DNA from: CAZFBA01 sp964517135
GTDB taxonomy: Bacteria; Cyanobacteriota; Vampirovibrionia; JBFMGH01
Assembly: GCA_964517135.1 (NCBI GenBank)
Contig: CAZFBA010000058.1
Coordinates: 1 to 17,699 of the forward strand
Direction: 5' to 3'
DNA length: 17,699 nt
The notes beneath the pieces are model-generated. The model did not search any database. It was not told the origin of the DNA and worked only from the letters and a program-made list of their open reading frames with translations. The position numbers were made by a program, and so were the translations under genes. Below are positions 1-7,198 of this stretch, piece by piece. Position 1 is the stretch's first letter. Each line of letters starts with the position of its first letter.

Positions 1-48
1 TCCCTTCATCTTTAACACCGAGGCGGAGTTGGAGTTTTAAATCTTTAT
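1..48. repeat. 48-bp direct repeat, copy 1
   Basis: Bases 1-48 are identical to 9395-9442. Each copy lies just upstream of a higB promoter, and on the minus strand each encodes the start of the same tape-measure-like protein. The repeat may extend left of the window edge. Confidence 0.95.
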
Positions 49-55
49 GAGTCAT
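1..55 (-). CDS. 5' end of phage tail tape-measure-like gene (partial, runs off left edge)
   Basis: An ATG at 55 on the minus strand opens a frame of 18 codons that runs off the window, beginning MTHKDLKLQLRLGVKDEG. The pattern LKLQ-hydrophobic-(5-6)-K/D is how many tailed-phage tail tape-measure proteins begin. That assignment is from memory of the family and rests on few residues. The same start is repeated at 9449 with codons 4 onward identical in DNA, so the repeat is coding rather than purely regulatory. The gene is divergent from higB, with about 50 bases between start codons. No good Shine-Dalgarno precedes the ATG. Confidence 0.45.
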   Translation of the reverse strand, partial: MTHKDLKLQLRLGVKDEG

Positions 56-69
56 TTTAAATTTCTATA

Positions 70-98
70 TTGCAACCAGTTACGTAATGCGTTATAAT
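70..98 (+). promoter_or_regulatory. higB promoter, copy 1 (near-leaderless)
   Basis: TTGCAA at 70-75, a 17-base spacer and TATAAT at 93-98. The 8-base palindrome TTACGTAA (80-87) sits in the spacer and is a candidate HigA operator; GTTACGT recurs in the second copy's promoter. Transcription would start about 2-4 bases before the ATG at 108. Confidence 0.7.
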
Positions 99-107
99 TT
101 AGCTATT

Positions 108-383
108 ATGATCAAGAGTTTTAAGCACAAAGGGTTGAAGAACTTTTTCCTGTACGGTGATGCAAGTGGTATCAACCCTAATCATGCTAAAAAGTTAAAA
201 ACTGTTCTTGCTAGAATCAATGCTGATGATGACATCAAGGATCTGGAATATCCAGGTTACAGGTTACACTCATACAAAGGCAAAACTGATTTTTGGTCTA
301 TAGATGTCAGCGGCAATTACAGGATTTTATTCGAGTTCAGAAACGGCGACGCTTATATCCTTGATTACATTTATCCTCATTAA
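108..383 (+). CDS. higB: HigB-type toxin of a higBA module (copy 1)
   Basis: A 91-residue RelE/ParE-superfamily HigB toxin (PF05015 type), which cleaves mRNA in association with the ribosome in characterised members. The N-terminal MIKSFKHKGLKNFF and the C-terminal block SIDVSGNYRILFEF followed by DYIYPH are family hallmarks. I chose the ATG at 108 over one at 87 because 87 lies inside the promoter spacer and the family normally starts with MIKSFKHKGL. There is almost no 5' leader and hence no Shine-Dalgarno. The antitoxin gene follows 16 bases downstream. This toxin-first order is typical of higBA. A clear paralogue is at 9500-9772. Confidence 0.93.
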   Translation: MIKSFKHKGLKNFFLYGDASGINPNHAKKLKTVLARINADDDIKDLEYPGYRLHSYKGKTDFWSIDVSGNYRILFEFRNGDAYILDYIYPH

Positions 384-399
384 GATAGGAGATAATTAA

Positions 400-687
400 A
401 TGTTCATCATGCACGATCCTCCTCATCCCGGGGAAATAATAAAAGAAGATTACCTTGAGCCTCTTGGTTTATCGATTACAGAGGCCAGCGAAAAGCTGTG
501 TATCACAAGAAAGACTCTTTCTTTGCTTGTTAATGGAAAGCAAGGAATCAGTGTAGAAATGGCATGGAAGTTATCTAAAGCATTCAATACGACACCTCAG
601 TTCTGGTTAAACCTTCAGAATCAGTATGATTTATTCCACAGCAAAGCAAAAGCACACCTTGATGATGTGCAAATTCTTTTTAGCTAG
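400..687 (+). CDS. higA: HigA-type antitoxin, XRE helix-turn-helix (copy 1)
   Basis: A 95-residue antitoxin of the HigA/VapI family, which neutralises HigB and represses its own operon. It opens with the diagnostic PPHPGEIIKEDYLEPLGLS, then an XRE-type HTH at about residues 22-65 (ITEASEKL...TRKTLSLLVNGK...ISVEMAWKLSKAF) and the usual TTPQFWLNLQNQYDL tail. A Shine-Dalgarno AGGAG at 387-391 stands 8 bases before the start. The gene is cotranscribed with higB. Its paralogue at 9788 is similar over the full length but clearly diverged. Confidence 0.94.
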   Translation: MFIMHDPPHPGEIIKEDYLEPLGLSITEASEKLCITRKTLSLLVNGKQGISVEMAWKLSKAFNTTPQFWLNLQNQYDLFHSKAKAHLDDVQILFS

Positions 688-732
688 AAATTATTTTATA
701 ATTTAAGTAATAATTTATTTGGAAAGTAAATA

Positions 733-1146
733 ATGGATGAATTAGAACATAAAAAGATAATCATAAGAAAAGATTTAGAAACTCTAGCATCAAAGCTAGG
801 AAGAGCTCCTACTCAAAAAGAATGCAAAAGAGAAAAAGGTTTAACTTATTCATTCAACCAAATAATGAAAATTTATGGTACCTATAATGCAGCAATAAAG
901 GATGCTGGTTTAGAACCAAATATTCCATATGTAAGTGGGGGTGGACATAATAAGATTAGTGACGGTGATTTAATTCAAGAACTTATAAGAGTTAGTAACA
1001 AAATTGGTAAAATTCCAAGTATGAATGTTTTTCTAGCTAATTCAAAAATATCAAAAAAACCTTATCAAAGAGAGTTTGGTAGTTGGGCAAATGCCGTTGA
1101 ATTTATAACTTCAAAGTATGCAAAGTCAGGCATATGTTTATGTTGA
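733..1146 (+). CDS. Homing-endonuclease-associated repeat protein (probable DNA-binding fragment)
   Basis: A 137-residue protein carrying two copies of the short helical repeat found in HNH/homing endonucleases and related nucleases. Copy one is at about residues 14-61 (LASKLGRAPTQKEC ... IYGTYNAAIKDAGL) and copy two at about 84-128 (LIRVSNKIGKIPS ... FGSWANAVEF). These repeats are thought to bind DNA. No HNH or other catalytic motif is present, so this is either a stand-alone binding protein or the N-terminal remnant of a nuclease; the abrupt tail KSGICLC favours truncation. GGAAAG at 721-726 serves as a ribosome site, and TATAAT at 697-702 is a possible -10. It follows higA by 45 bases. Confidence 0.6.
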   Translation: MDELEHKKIIIRKDLETLASKLGRAPTQKECKREKGLTYSFNQIMKIYGTYNAAIKDAGLEPNIPYVSGGGHNKISDGDLIQELIRVSNKIGKIPSMNVFLANSKISKKPYQREFGSWANAVEFITSKYAKSGICLC

Positions 1147-1198
1147 TATGGTTGTGATAAATGGTAAATATTATAACTGACAATACATATATATTTGT

Positions 1199-1498
1199 TT
1201 AAGAATAAGTGTTAAAGTCAGATATATGGCCGAAAGTACCATCTCTAACGTTAGCAATCGTAGTATCAGTAAGAATAAACTCGCTAAGTTCCTGAAAATT
1301 AAAATCGTCAGTGGCGCTGCTGGCTCTCTTTTATATGAACGCTTTGTTATACTGATAAAAACCCAGTCCCCAGCCACAATGATTGTTAACATGCCTGAAA
1401 TCTATTACAGATTGTTTTTCAAGTGAATTTGTTGCATTAACCAGGTAAAATGAAAGCGAGGTTTGTTTTAAGCCTCTGAATCCAAATAATCGACACAT
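1199..1498 (-). pseudogene. Class II glutamine amidotransferase (YafJ/Gat type), broken
   Basis: Reading the minus strand from ATG 1498 gives MCRLFGFRGL, the N-terminus of YafJ-type class II glutamine amidotransferases, in which Cys2 is the catalytic nucleophile after Met removal. Family landmarks follow: CGWGLGFYQYN (residues 41-51), then after a stop, LSEFILTDTTIANVR. The frame is interrupted by an in-frame TAA at 1331-1333 (codon 56) and ends at 1199, far short of the family's roughly 250 residues. It lies 49 bases downstream of the Dph6-like gene on the same strand, preceded by an AGGG ribosome site, so it was probably the second gene of that operon. It has lost the rest of its catalytic domain and is presumably inactive. 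Confidence 0.82.
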
Positions 1499-1547
1499 AT
1501 TGTAGACCCTTTTTCTTTGTTGATAGACTTATTAACGTTTTAATAGT

Positions 1548-2228
1548 TTATTGATGCTGTAACAGGTTGATTGAAACGTCTAGGAAAAAGTATTCATCTC
1601 TGAAAGATGTGTCACCAAGCTTCAGTTCAACCGGATTTTTAAATAAAGGCCCGTCATATACGATCGTATGATATTCACCGTTTTCGCCACAGGGGTCAAT
1701 ACCGGTTGTTTTTATCTCTTCTAGTAGTGATAGATCAATATCACGGCCAATAAACTTTGAAGACATCATATTTGTATTAATGACAACGATTTTAGCCTTG
1801 AAACCTGCATTAATAAAGTTGTTTAAGATTTCCAGCCGGTTCTTTTGCCATAGCGGATGGATCTGTGTCATTGAAGCAACCTGACAGACTTTCTCGCACC
1901 ACAGTCTGTGGTCTTCGATATCAATATCACCAAAAACTCCATAGTCAATATTGTTCGTGTTTTTAATATGTTTGAGTCCTTTGATAAACTCTTCTTCATA
2001 GGTATTCCAGGTAGCCTGTCTTGTGTAGATTGGCAGTCTTAGTGCTTCAGATTGTGCTTTGATAAGATCCTTAATGAGCCAGTGGGATTTGCTTCTTTCA
2101 CCATTTTCTTCAAAAATGGTAAATAGTAATACAGGGTTACCACCCTGTTGAATGGCGTAATAAAGAGCCATACAGGAATCTTTACCCCCGCTCCACGAGC
2201 AAAAAAAATCTTTCTTGTTTATGTCCAT
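1548..2228 (-). CDS. Dph6-type ATP-pyrophosphatase (diphthine--ammonia ligase family)
   Basis: A 226-residue adenine-nucleotide alpha-hydrolase. The P-loop SGGKDS lies at residues 13-18 and the Dph6-family signature GENGEYHTIVYDGPLF near the C-terminus. In eukaryotes and archaea this family amidates diphthine. Bacteria lack diphthamide, so the bacterial substrate is unknown. The frame is open 25 codons further upstream, but AGGAG (2236-2240 on the plus strand as CTCCT) lies 7 bases before the ATG at 2228, and that start places SGGKDS where the family has it. A decayed class II glutamine amidotransferase follows on the same strand. Such an enzyme could have supplied ammonia to this ligase; that pairing is inference. 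Confidence 0.88.
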   Translation of the reverse strand: MDINKKDFFCSWSGGKDSCMALYYAIQQGGNPVLLFTIFEENGERSKSHWLIKDLIKAQSEALRLPIYTRQATWNTYEEEFIKGLKHIKNTNNIDYGVFGDIDIEDHRLWCEKVCQVASMTQIHPLWQKNRLEILNNFINAGFKAKIVVINTNMMSSKFIGRDIDLSLLEEIKTTGIDPCGENGEYHTIVYDGPLFKNPVELKLGDTSFRDEYFFLDVSINLLQHQ

Positions 2229-2319
2229 GTCTGAACTCCTTTTAAAGACAACTTCGTAACTCATTGAAAAATTAAAAATAGAACAGAAAAGTTCAATAAT
2301 CATCTATTTACATCATACA

Positions 2320-2430
2320 ATGAATTTATATGGGGCTAGACCAAGAGAACAAACTGTTAAAGGATATAAAAATGTTCTCCAATGCGAAGTTAAGCCCATA
2401 AAAATAAAAAAAATAATTGAGTGTTTTTGA
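2320..2430 (+). CDS. Small ORF cut off at the IS3-remnant end
   Basis: A 36-codon frame (MNLYGARPREQTVKGYK...) that terminates exactly where the IS3 end sequence TGACCTGCCCCC begins. It has a protein-like composition but no Shine-Dalgarno. It may be the truncated 5' end of a gene interrupted by the insertion, or chance. Confidence 0.2.
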   Translation: MNLYGARPREQTVKGYKNVLQCEVKPIKIKKIIECF

Positions 2431-2580
2431 CCTGCCCCCATTTAGGTTCCAGTTTTTAACTTGGTAAATCCAATAACATCTGCATATTCCTGTGGTGTCA
2501 AATTTCCCAGTGAACTATGGGGTCTTCGAGCATTATAATCTATTCTCCAATTTTCTTCCCCTTCCAAGATACCTTTATTT
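2428..2580 (-). mobile_element. IS3-family 3'-end remnant (OrfB C-terminus plus terminal repeat), copy 1
   Basis: The minus strand encodes the C-terminal end of an IS3-family DDE transposase: WRIDYNARRPHSSLGNLTPQ, then EYADVIGFTKLKTGT and a stop at 2442-2444. The terminus TGACCTGCCCCC is at 2428-2439. Nothing of the rest of the transposase is present upstream of about 2580. The remaining AT-rich gap to 2839 holds no gene that I can support. A second, more decayed copy of the same end is at 4525-4611. Confidence 0.88.
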
Positions 2581-2839
2581 ACTATGCTTGCAGTAATATG
2601 TAAAAACAATAGAAAAATATTTTACATAAAAAATATTAAAATGTCGTGGCCATATTTTCGGTTTTTCTATTTTTATAAAAATAATATTCTGCCTGTTCTG
2701 CTCCTAAATAAATAATTGTCAGTAAAAATATTTACCAGAATTTTTAGAGTTCAAAAATAAAATCGATTTTCTCTTTTCAACGTGTGGAATATTTGACGAT
2801 TACATTCAATTTAACTTAGATCCTCATTCAACAGAATTC

Positions 2840-3730
2840 TCAAAGTGAGTGACTATTTCTTATAAGATCTATAAACATAACAAGACCGAGAACAATAATA
2901 AACGATGTAGCTGTTAACTCAATAAAACTAATTGTTTTAGAATTATTACAGTCCTTGTTTCTTTTCTGTATAAATTGTTTACAATAAAATGTAATGATAC
3001 CTACAATTGTTATTGTAACACCGATACCTATGCCAATAAAAAGTACTAAAATAACACCAGCAAAAAAGATTTTATTGGCCATTGTGAATAATAAGATTAA
3101 AAGTGAGCCGATACAGGGTACTAAACCTGCTGATATAGCTAATATCATAGATTTGTTTTTACGGACATTCAAATCGTTTTTATGCTCACAGGGTTGTTTT
3201 AAGTTTTTAAACTTGATTATCATTAACACCAGGCCAATAACAATAATTAAAAGATAACTAACAAATTTAAACCAGTAAAGCTGGCTATCAGGATCCTGAA
3301 TGACATTCCTTAAAGAAATATCCGCTAATAAAACCAATAATATTGGTGTTATAACATGTGTCATAGATATCTGAAATGCCATAATTGGCACTTTACTTAG
3401 TTTTTCTTCGTTAGCAATGAAATATGAAGCAATAATACTTTTTGAATGCCCCGGCCCCAGTGCATGAAGAACACCGTAAGCAAAGCATAGTAGAGCACCC
3501 CATAATAATGCAGTATAATCTTTACCTGTTTTAACCTTTTTTATAACCTGTGTTATCTTTGCATTGAGAAGTTGTTGATATTTAGATATTTCTTTTAATA
3601 CTTTATTTTTAATATTCTGGTTATTAATAGTTGCATATATTCCATTATCAAAAGAAATATCATTAAAAGCTAACACATTAGTATTAAGCATAATAAATAT
3701 AGAGCAAATAATAATAAGAATTGATTTCAT
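2840..3730 (-). CDS. NicO-family nickel/cobalt exporter (membrane)
   Basis: A 296-residue inner-membrane protein of the NicO/RcnA class, expected to move Ni2+ or Co2+ across the membrane. After a signal-like N-terminus (residues 1-22), the metal-transport motif HALGPGHSK lies at 89-97, a further conserved His at 125 (MTHVITP), and the second signature SAGLVPCIGSLLILL at 200-214. About six hydrophobic helices are visible (75-105, 115-140, 155-173, 195-217, 222-250, 270-290). A cytoplasmic loop carries C181-E-H. The start ATG overlaps the end of the DUF1007 gene with one base between stop and start (TAA-a-ATG), so translation is probably coupled. The direction of transport is inferred from family members. 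Confidence 0.88.
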   Translation of the reverse strand: MKSILIIICSIFIMLNTNVLAFNDISFDNGIYATINNQNIKNKVLKEISKYQQLLNAKITQVIKKVKTGKDYTALLWGALLCFAYGVLHALGPGHSKSIIASYFIANEEKLSKVPIMAFQISMTHVITPILLVLLADISLRNVIQDPDSQLYWFKFVSYLLIIVIGLVLMIIKFKNLKQPCEHKNDLNVRKNKSMILAISAGLVPCIGSLLILLFTMANKIFFAGVILVLFIGIGIGVTITIVGIITFYCKQFIQKRNKDCNNSKTISFIELTATSFIIVLGLVMFIDLIRNSHSL

Positions 3731-3731
3731 T

Positions 3732-4346
3732 TTATGGCCCTTTGCAAGATATCAAAACAGAAATTGGGTTAACTGAATTATAATAAAAGGTATAATCAGT
3801 GTCTTCACCTGCTGAGTAACGACAATCTGATGGCACGGTGCCAGTGACAGATATTGGTGTTATTTCACTAAAATATAGGTCATTATAGTATTCTTCATCA
3901 TAAAAATTGATACCAATTTTTGAAGTTGTTGGGTCCAGAGGCTGCTGTAGAAGCAGCGAAAATGAAATAGAGAGTTTCTGATCTTCATATATTGCTTTAA
4001 TATTTTTTGGTGAATTAAGCGCAAATATTTTACCGTTAACCTTAAAACGGGTAAAATAATAATTGTTTTTTAGATTTTCAATAAAAAACCTGTCTACAGC
4101 CTTTTTGTATACGGGAATTTCATTAGAGTCAATAATACCATTGCCATTAGAGTCAGCTTCATCAAGAATAAACATAGAATTCATTTCATCAAATGTAAAC
4201 GTATTCCTGATAGAAATAAGTTTTTTATTCTCAAAATTTAATATTGTTTTAACTTCTACCCAGCTGTGTGGATGAGACCAAGTTTTTATGCTAAATATAG
4301 TTGTTAAACACATAGAAATTAATAATGCCAGAATAATTTTTTTCAT
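3732..4346 (-). CDS. DUF1007-family periplasmic partner of the NicO transporter
   Basis: A roughly 204-residue exported protein of the DUF1007 family, which is habitually encoded just upstream of NicO transporters. The signal peptide MKKIILALLISMCL... would be cleaved before HPHSWVEVKT. His at the mature N-terminus (HPHSW) is a probable metal ligand. An EF-hand-like loop DSNGNGIIDSNE is clear in the middle and suggests Ca2+ binding. Two Cys near the C-terminus may pair. The frame extends to a TTG at 4361, but GGAGG five bases before the ATG at 4346 and the signal peptide fix the start at 4346. Upstream DNA (4362-4520) is very AT-rich with no recognisable operator. Confidence 0.86.
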   Translation of the reverse strand: MKKIILALLISMCLTTIFSIKTWSHPHSWVEVKTILNFENKKLISIRNTFTFDEMNSMFILDEADSNGNGIIDSNEIPVYKKAVDRFFIENLKNNYYFTRFKVNGKIFALNSPKNIKAIYEDQKLSISFSLLLQQPLDPTTSKIGINFYDEEYYNDLYFSEITPISVTGTVPSDCRYSAGEDTDYTFYYNSVNPISVLISCKGP

Positions 4347-4524
4347 TTGAGCCTCCAGCAATAAATTTTATATATAAAATAATATATTTTGTTATTCATA
4401 TTTTTTCAAAATTAATAACTTTTTTAATTAATACTGCTCTTATTTAACTAATTTAATAACTGTGACTGAAAGATTTACCTTTAGTTCCAGCTGAAATTCA
4501 CTTAACAATTTTATTGGTACTGTT

Positions 4525-4611
4525 CTGCCCCGTTCAGGTTCAAATTTTGGGCCTGACATATCCAATAACATCTGCATATTCCTGTGGTGTCAAATTACCC
4601 AACTATGGGGT
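4525..4611 (-). mobile_element. IS3-family 3'-end remnant, copy 2 (more decayed)
   Basis: The minus strand reads NLTPQEYADVIGYVRPKI and a stop at 4540-4542, matching the transposase tail of the 2428-2580 remnant. Just upstream, about four bases are missing relative to the PHSSLGNL segment of copy 1, which breaks the frame. The terminus (TGCCCC...TTCAGGTTC) is degraded. It has the same orientation as copy 1. The two copies bracket the DUF1007/NicO pair. Confidence 0.8.
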
Positions 4612-4869
4612 CAATTGCCAGCCATGTTAGCCTGAATACTGTTTTGTGAGGGTGTATTGCGGCGCCGCAGGCGCCGAAATACACCCGACGCAATGGGCGG
4701 GCGGGTTGGGAACTTGCTGTGGATTAGCAAACAAATCCTCTTTTAGCGAGGGCCAGGAGTTATAAGCCCCTGCAAACTTGACCACAGGCAGGCTCAAGCG
4801 AACGAAAACTTGAGTGAGCGTGTAAAGTCTGCAGGGCAATTGTAGTCCAGTGCGACTACGCCGCCACAC
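4612..4869. repeat. GC-rich, hairpin-rich inserted block
   Basis: About 250 bases of conspicuously GC-rich sequence within AT-rich surroundings, starting directly at the end of IS remnant 2. It contains a long near-perfect palindrome (4650-4686), CTCAAG/CTTGAG arms (4793-4798, 4809-4814) and GTAGTC/GACTAC arms (4842-4847, 4854-4859). An 80-codon frame on the minus strand crosses it but has no recognisable domain and no ribosome site, so I do not treat it as a gene. It looks like a structured repeat element or the end of a lost mobile element. Confidence 0.5.
4650..4686. repeat. Long hairpin inside the GC-rich block
   Basis: The arms GGGTGTATT and AATACACCC enclose CGGCGCC-GCA-GGCGCCG. Seventeen of 18 positions pair, with one G/A mismatch and a 3-base loop. 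There is no T-run, so it is not a typical intrinsic terminator. Confidence 0.85.
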
Positions 4870-4957
4870 CAGTTACCATAACTTAAAAAATCTTTAACAA
4901 ACTAGCATTATTTATTTTCAGAAGGTTTTAAATAAAAAAGATGTCAGAGAGTGTAAA

Positions 4958-6301
4958 ATGCGTATAAACAGTCAATCAGTACAACAATATAGCTTTAAAG
5001 GTAATAAAAACGACCCTGCAATAACCTATATCAATAAAGATAGAATGGTGGATACGTTTATAAGGCTGGTAAAAGTAGACACAATGTCACATCCAGGCGC
5101 TACTGATTTCCCCAGCAGTGAAGGCCAGAAGGTACTTGCAAAAATGCTGGCTGATGAGCTAAGAACTATTGGGCTGGAAGATGTTCATATTGACAGACAC
5201 CATGTTGTTACTGCGACGCTGCCTGATAACCTTGGCAATATACCAGATAAGCCAATAATTGGTTTATCTGCACACCTGGATACTTCAAAAGATTCACCAT
5301 CAGATAATGTGAACCCTGTTATACATAAAAATTATCAGGGTGGAGATATAAAACTCAAAGACGGTATTTTTATACCAGCAAGTGATCTGATAGATCATAT
5401 AGGTGAAGATATTATCACATCTGATGGAACAACATTGCTAGGAGCAGATGACAAGGCAGGTATTGCTGAAATATTAGAAGTGTTGCGTGTATACAAAGAA
5501 CAGCCACATATCAAGCATCCTAAACTTCGTATAGCTTTTACTCCAGACGAAGAAACCGGAGAGTATATAAAAAATTTCAACATAAAAGCCTTTGGAGCAG
5601 ATGCCGCCTATACGCTTGATGGTAAAGATGGTAACTGCCTTGATACAGCTACCTTTAATGCTTATAATGTCACACTGAAAGTGAAAGGACGAAACGTTCA
5701 TACCGGAGAGGCTAAAGACAAACTTGTTAACGCCAATAAGATCATACTTGATATTATGAACGGCCTGCCAGAATCTGAGTCACCAGAAAAAACTTCCGGT
5801 GAGCAAGGGTTTTATCATATAGAAGAAATGTCAGGAAGCCCTTCTGAAGGTAAGCTTAAAATATTGATCAGAGATTTTGATTTTGATCGGGCAAAAGAAC
5901 GGGTAGCATATCTCGAACAACTCGCCCGGGATGCTATATCAAAATATCCAGCCGGCCGGGCAGGTGTAGAAATAGAACCAGTATTGCTATATCGTAACCA
6001 GAAAGACTTCTTAACCGGATTACCTGAAGTTGTCAACAATGCTCTAGAAGGCATACAGCGTACATTTAACAGCCTCGGCTATAATAAAAATCCGAAAGAA
6101 AGCAGCATAAGAGGAGGTACGGATGGATCGACGATGTCAGAAAAAGGCCTGCCTGTTGCCAACCTAGAAGCCGGATGGCACAATGCACACGCCCGTAACG
6201 AGTTTGTGACAGTAGAAAAAATGGTCGAATGCGCTGCTAACATTATTAATACTCTTTCAGTCTGGGCTGAAAAAGCTATCAATAAAAACCAAAAGGAATA
6301 A
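4958..6301 (+). CDS. pepT: Peptidase T (tripeptide aminopeptidase, M20B)
   Basis: A 447-residue cytoplasmic dizinc aminopeptidase that removes the N-terminal residue of tripeptides. The M20B zinc-site residues are present: H106 and D108 in SAHLDTS, D164 in GADDKAG, E198/E199 in TPDEETGE, D221 in TLDG, and H411 in the AHARNEF block that corresponds to HGKHEF of known PepT. The dimerisation domain lies between about 230 and 330. Relative to E. coli PepT (about 408 residues) it carries roughly 22 extra N-terminal residues including NSQSVQQYSFKG, a motif that resembles the N-termini of two neighbouring genes. The ribosome site GAGAG is weak. The unknown gene at 6309 follows 7 bases after the stop, so the two are probably cotranscribed. 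Confidence 0.95.
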   Translation: MRINSQSVQQYSFKGNKNDPAITYINKDRMVDTFIRLVKVDTMSHPGATDFPSSEGQKVLAKMLADELRTIGLEDVHIDRHHVVTATLPDNLGNIPDKPIIGLSAHLDTSKDSPSDNVNPVIHKNYQGGDIKLKDGIFIPASDLIDHIGEDIITSDGTTLLGADDKAGIAEILEVLRVYKEQPHIKHPKLRIAFTPDEETGEYIKNFNIKAFGADAAYTLDGKDGNCLDTATFNAYNVTLKVKGRNVHTGEAKDKLVNANKIILDIMNGLPESESPEKTSGEQGFYHIEEMSGSPSEGKLKILIRDFDFDRAKERVAYLEQLARDAISKYPAGRAGVEIEPVLLYRNQKDFLTGLPEVVNNALEGIQRTFNSLGYNKNPKESSIRGGTDGSTMSEKGLPVANLEAGWHNAHARNEFVTVEKMVECAANIINTLSVWAEKAINKNQKE

Positions 6302-6308
6302 TAATATA

Positions 6309-7025
6309 ATGAATTCTATTCAAGCAATTTCAAATAATACAAAACCTTTAAATTCTTTTAAATACAAAGTTCCACCACCAATGAGTGAAGCCTCTCCTGG
6401 CGATCAGCTTCAAGAACGGCTCATGCAACTCAGACAGGATCACGAACTTTTTGCTTTTACAAGAAAAAGAATCATCAAAAAAATGGCAGAACTTGATATA
6501 ACAATTCAGCAAGCTGCAGTTGCCGCCGCAGATATAATCTATGAACATCCTGTCAGAACCTGTGATGACTCTGAAAAAATAAAAGCTTTAATTAAAGAAA
6601 AATTCTCGCCTGCAGAAATAGATCTCCTGGCCTGGGAACATCTCAGTATCAAGGATGAAGAAATTGATAGAGCCAGAATAAAAGCTTCCAGAAAAACTGA
6701 ATTTGACTATCTGACCAAACAACAGCAAGATATGTTCAGGAGCGTTAAAAACAAAGTCAAAAAATACCTGCAAATTAATAATGTTCATAAAGATATTGAC
6801 AAATTAAATCACCTCAATGATGTTTTTAAAGCAGTTTCAATGCTTAAATATGATTATATAGCTGAGAAGAAGTCAGATTCAGCTCTAAAACAAGCCCAGG
6901 TGTTTGTTGACAGAGTGGGCCTGACAACAGAAGAAGTTGATTTCTTTGCCTCGTCACTTTTTCCGTTTCAGAAACTGCAAAATGCTATATCGCCACCAAA
7001 ACCAGCCCACTGGATAATTAATTAG
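6309..7025 (+). CDS. Unknown helical protein cotranscribed with pepT
   Basis: A 238-residue protein that I do not recognise. It is soluble, rich in charged residues and predicted helical almost throughout from about residue 28 (GDQLQERLMQLRQDHELF...) to the end, with no signal peptide, membrane segment or cysteine-rich motif; only one Cys is present. The first 25 residues (MNSIQAISNN...NSFKY, then VPPPM) are low-complexity and resemble the N-terminal tags of PepT and the 8888 protein. AAGGA near the end of pepT serves as its ribosome site. Context gives no firm function. A chaperone-like or effector-like helical protein is possible, but nothing in the sequence decides this. Confidence 0.75.
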   Translation: MNSIQAISNNTKPLNSFKYKVPPPMSEASPGDQLQERLMQLRQDHELFAFTRKRIIKKMAELDITIQQAAVAAADIIYEHPVRTCDDSEKIKALIKEKFSPAEIDLLAWEHLSIKDEEIDRARIKASRKTEFDYLTKQQQDMFRSVKNKVKKYLQINNVHKDIDKLNHLNDVFKAVSMLKYDYIAEKKSDSALKQAQVFVDRVGLTTEEVDFFASSLFPFQKLQNAISPPKPAHWIIN

Positions 7026-7198
7026 CCTAATTATATTAAACGACATAAAAAATGGGTCTAGATAAGAAAAGTCTAAAACTCTTTAACGATCGTAAGCATT
7101 ATATCATAAATATTACTATTCCTGTGATTCCACCTAAATTCACATTCTTTTATGTGTAAATAAAAATCTTGTGCTCTAATACCATTAAACCTAGATAA

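Noticed and set aside
1226..1426. 66-codon plus-strand frame
   Set aside because: It is antisense to the recognisable amidotransferase pseudogene and has no family features.
2389..2401. GCGAAGTTAAGCCC resembles a stretch of 5S rRNA
   Set aside because: Only about a dozen bases match and neither flank can form the 5S helices.
2428..4611. Intact composite transposon
   Set aside because: Both IS copies are only 3'-end stubs and copy 2 is frameshifted; no transposase or left ends remain.
4627..4869. 80-codon minus-strand frame over the GC-rich block
   Set aside because: Composition follows the GC-rich hairpins, it has no ribosome site and no recognisable domain. It is more likely a by-product of a structured repeat.
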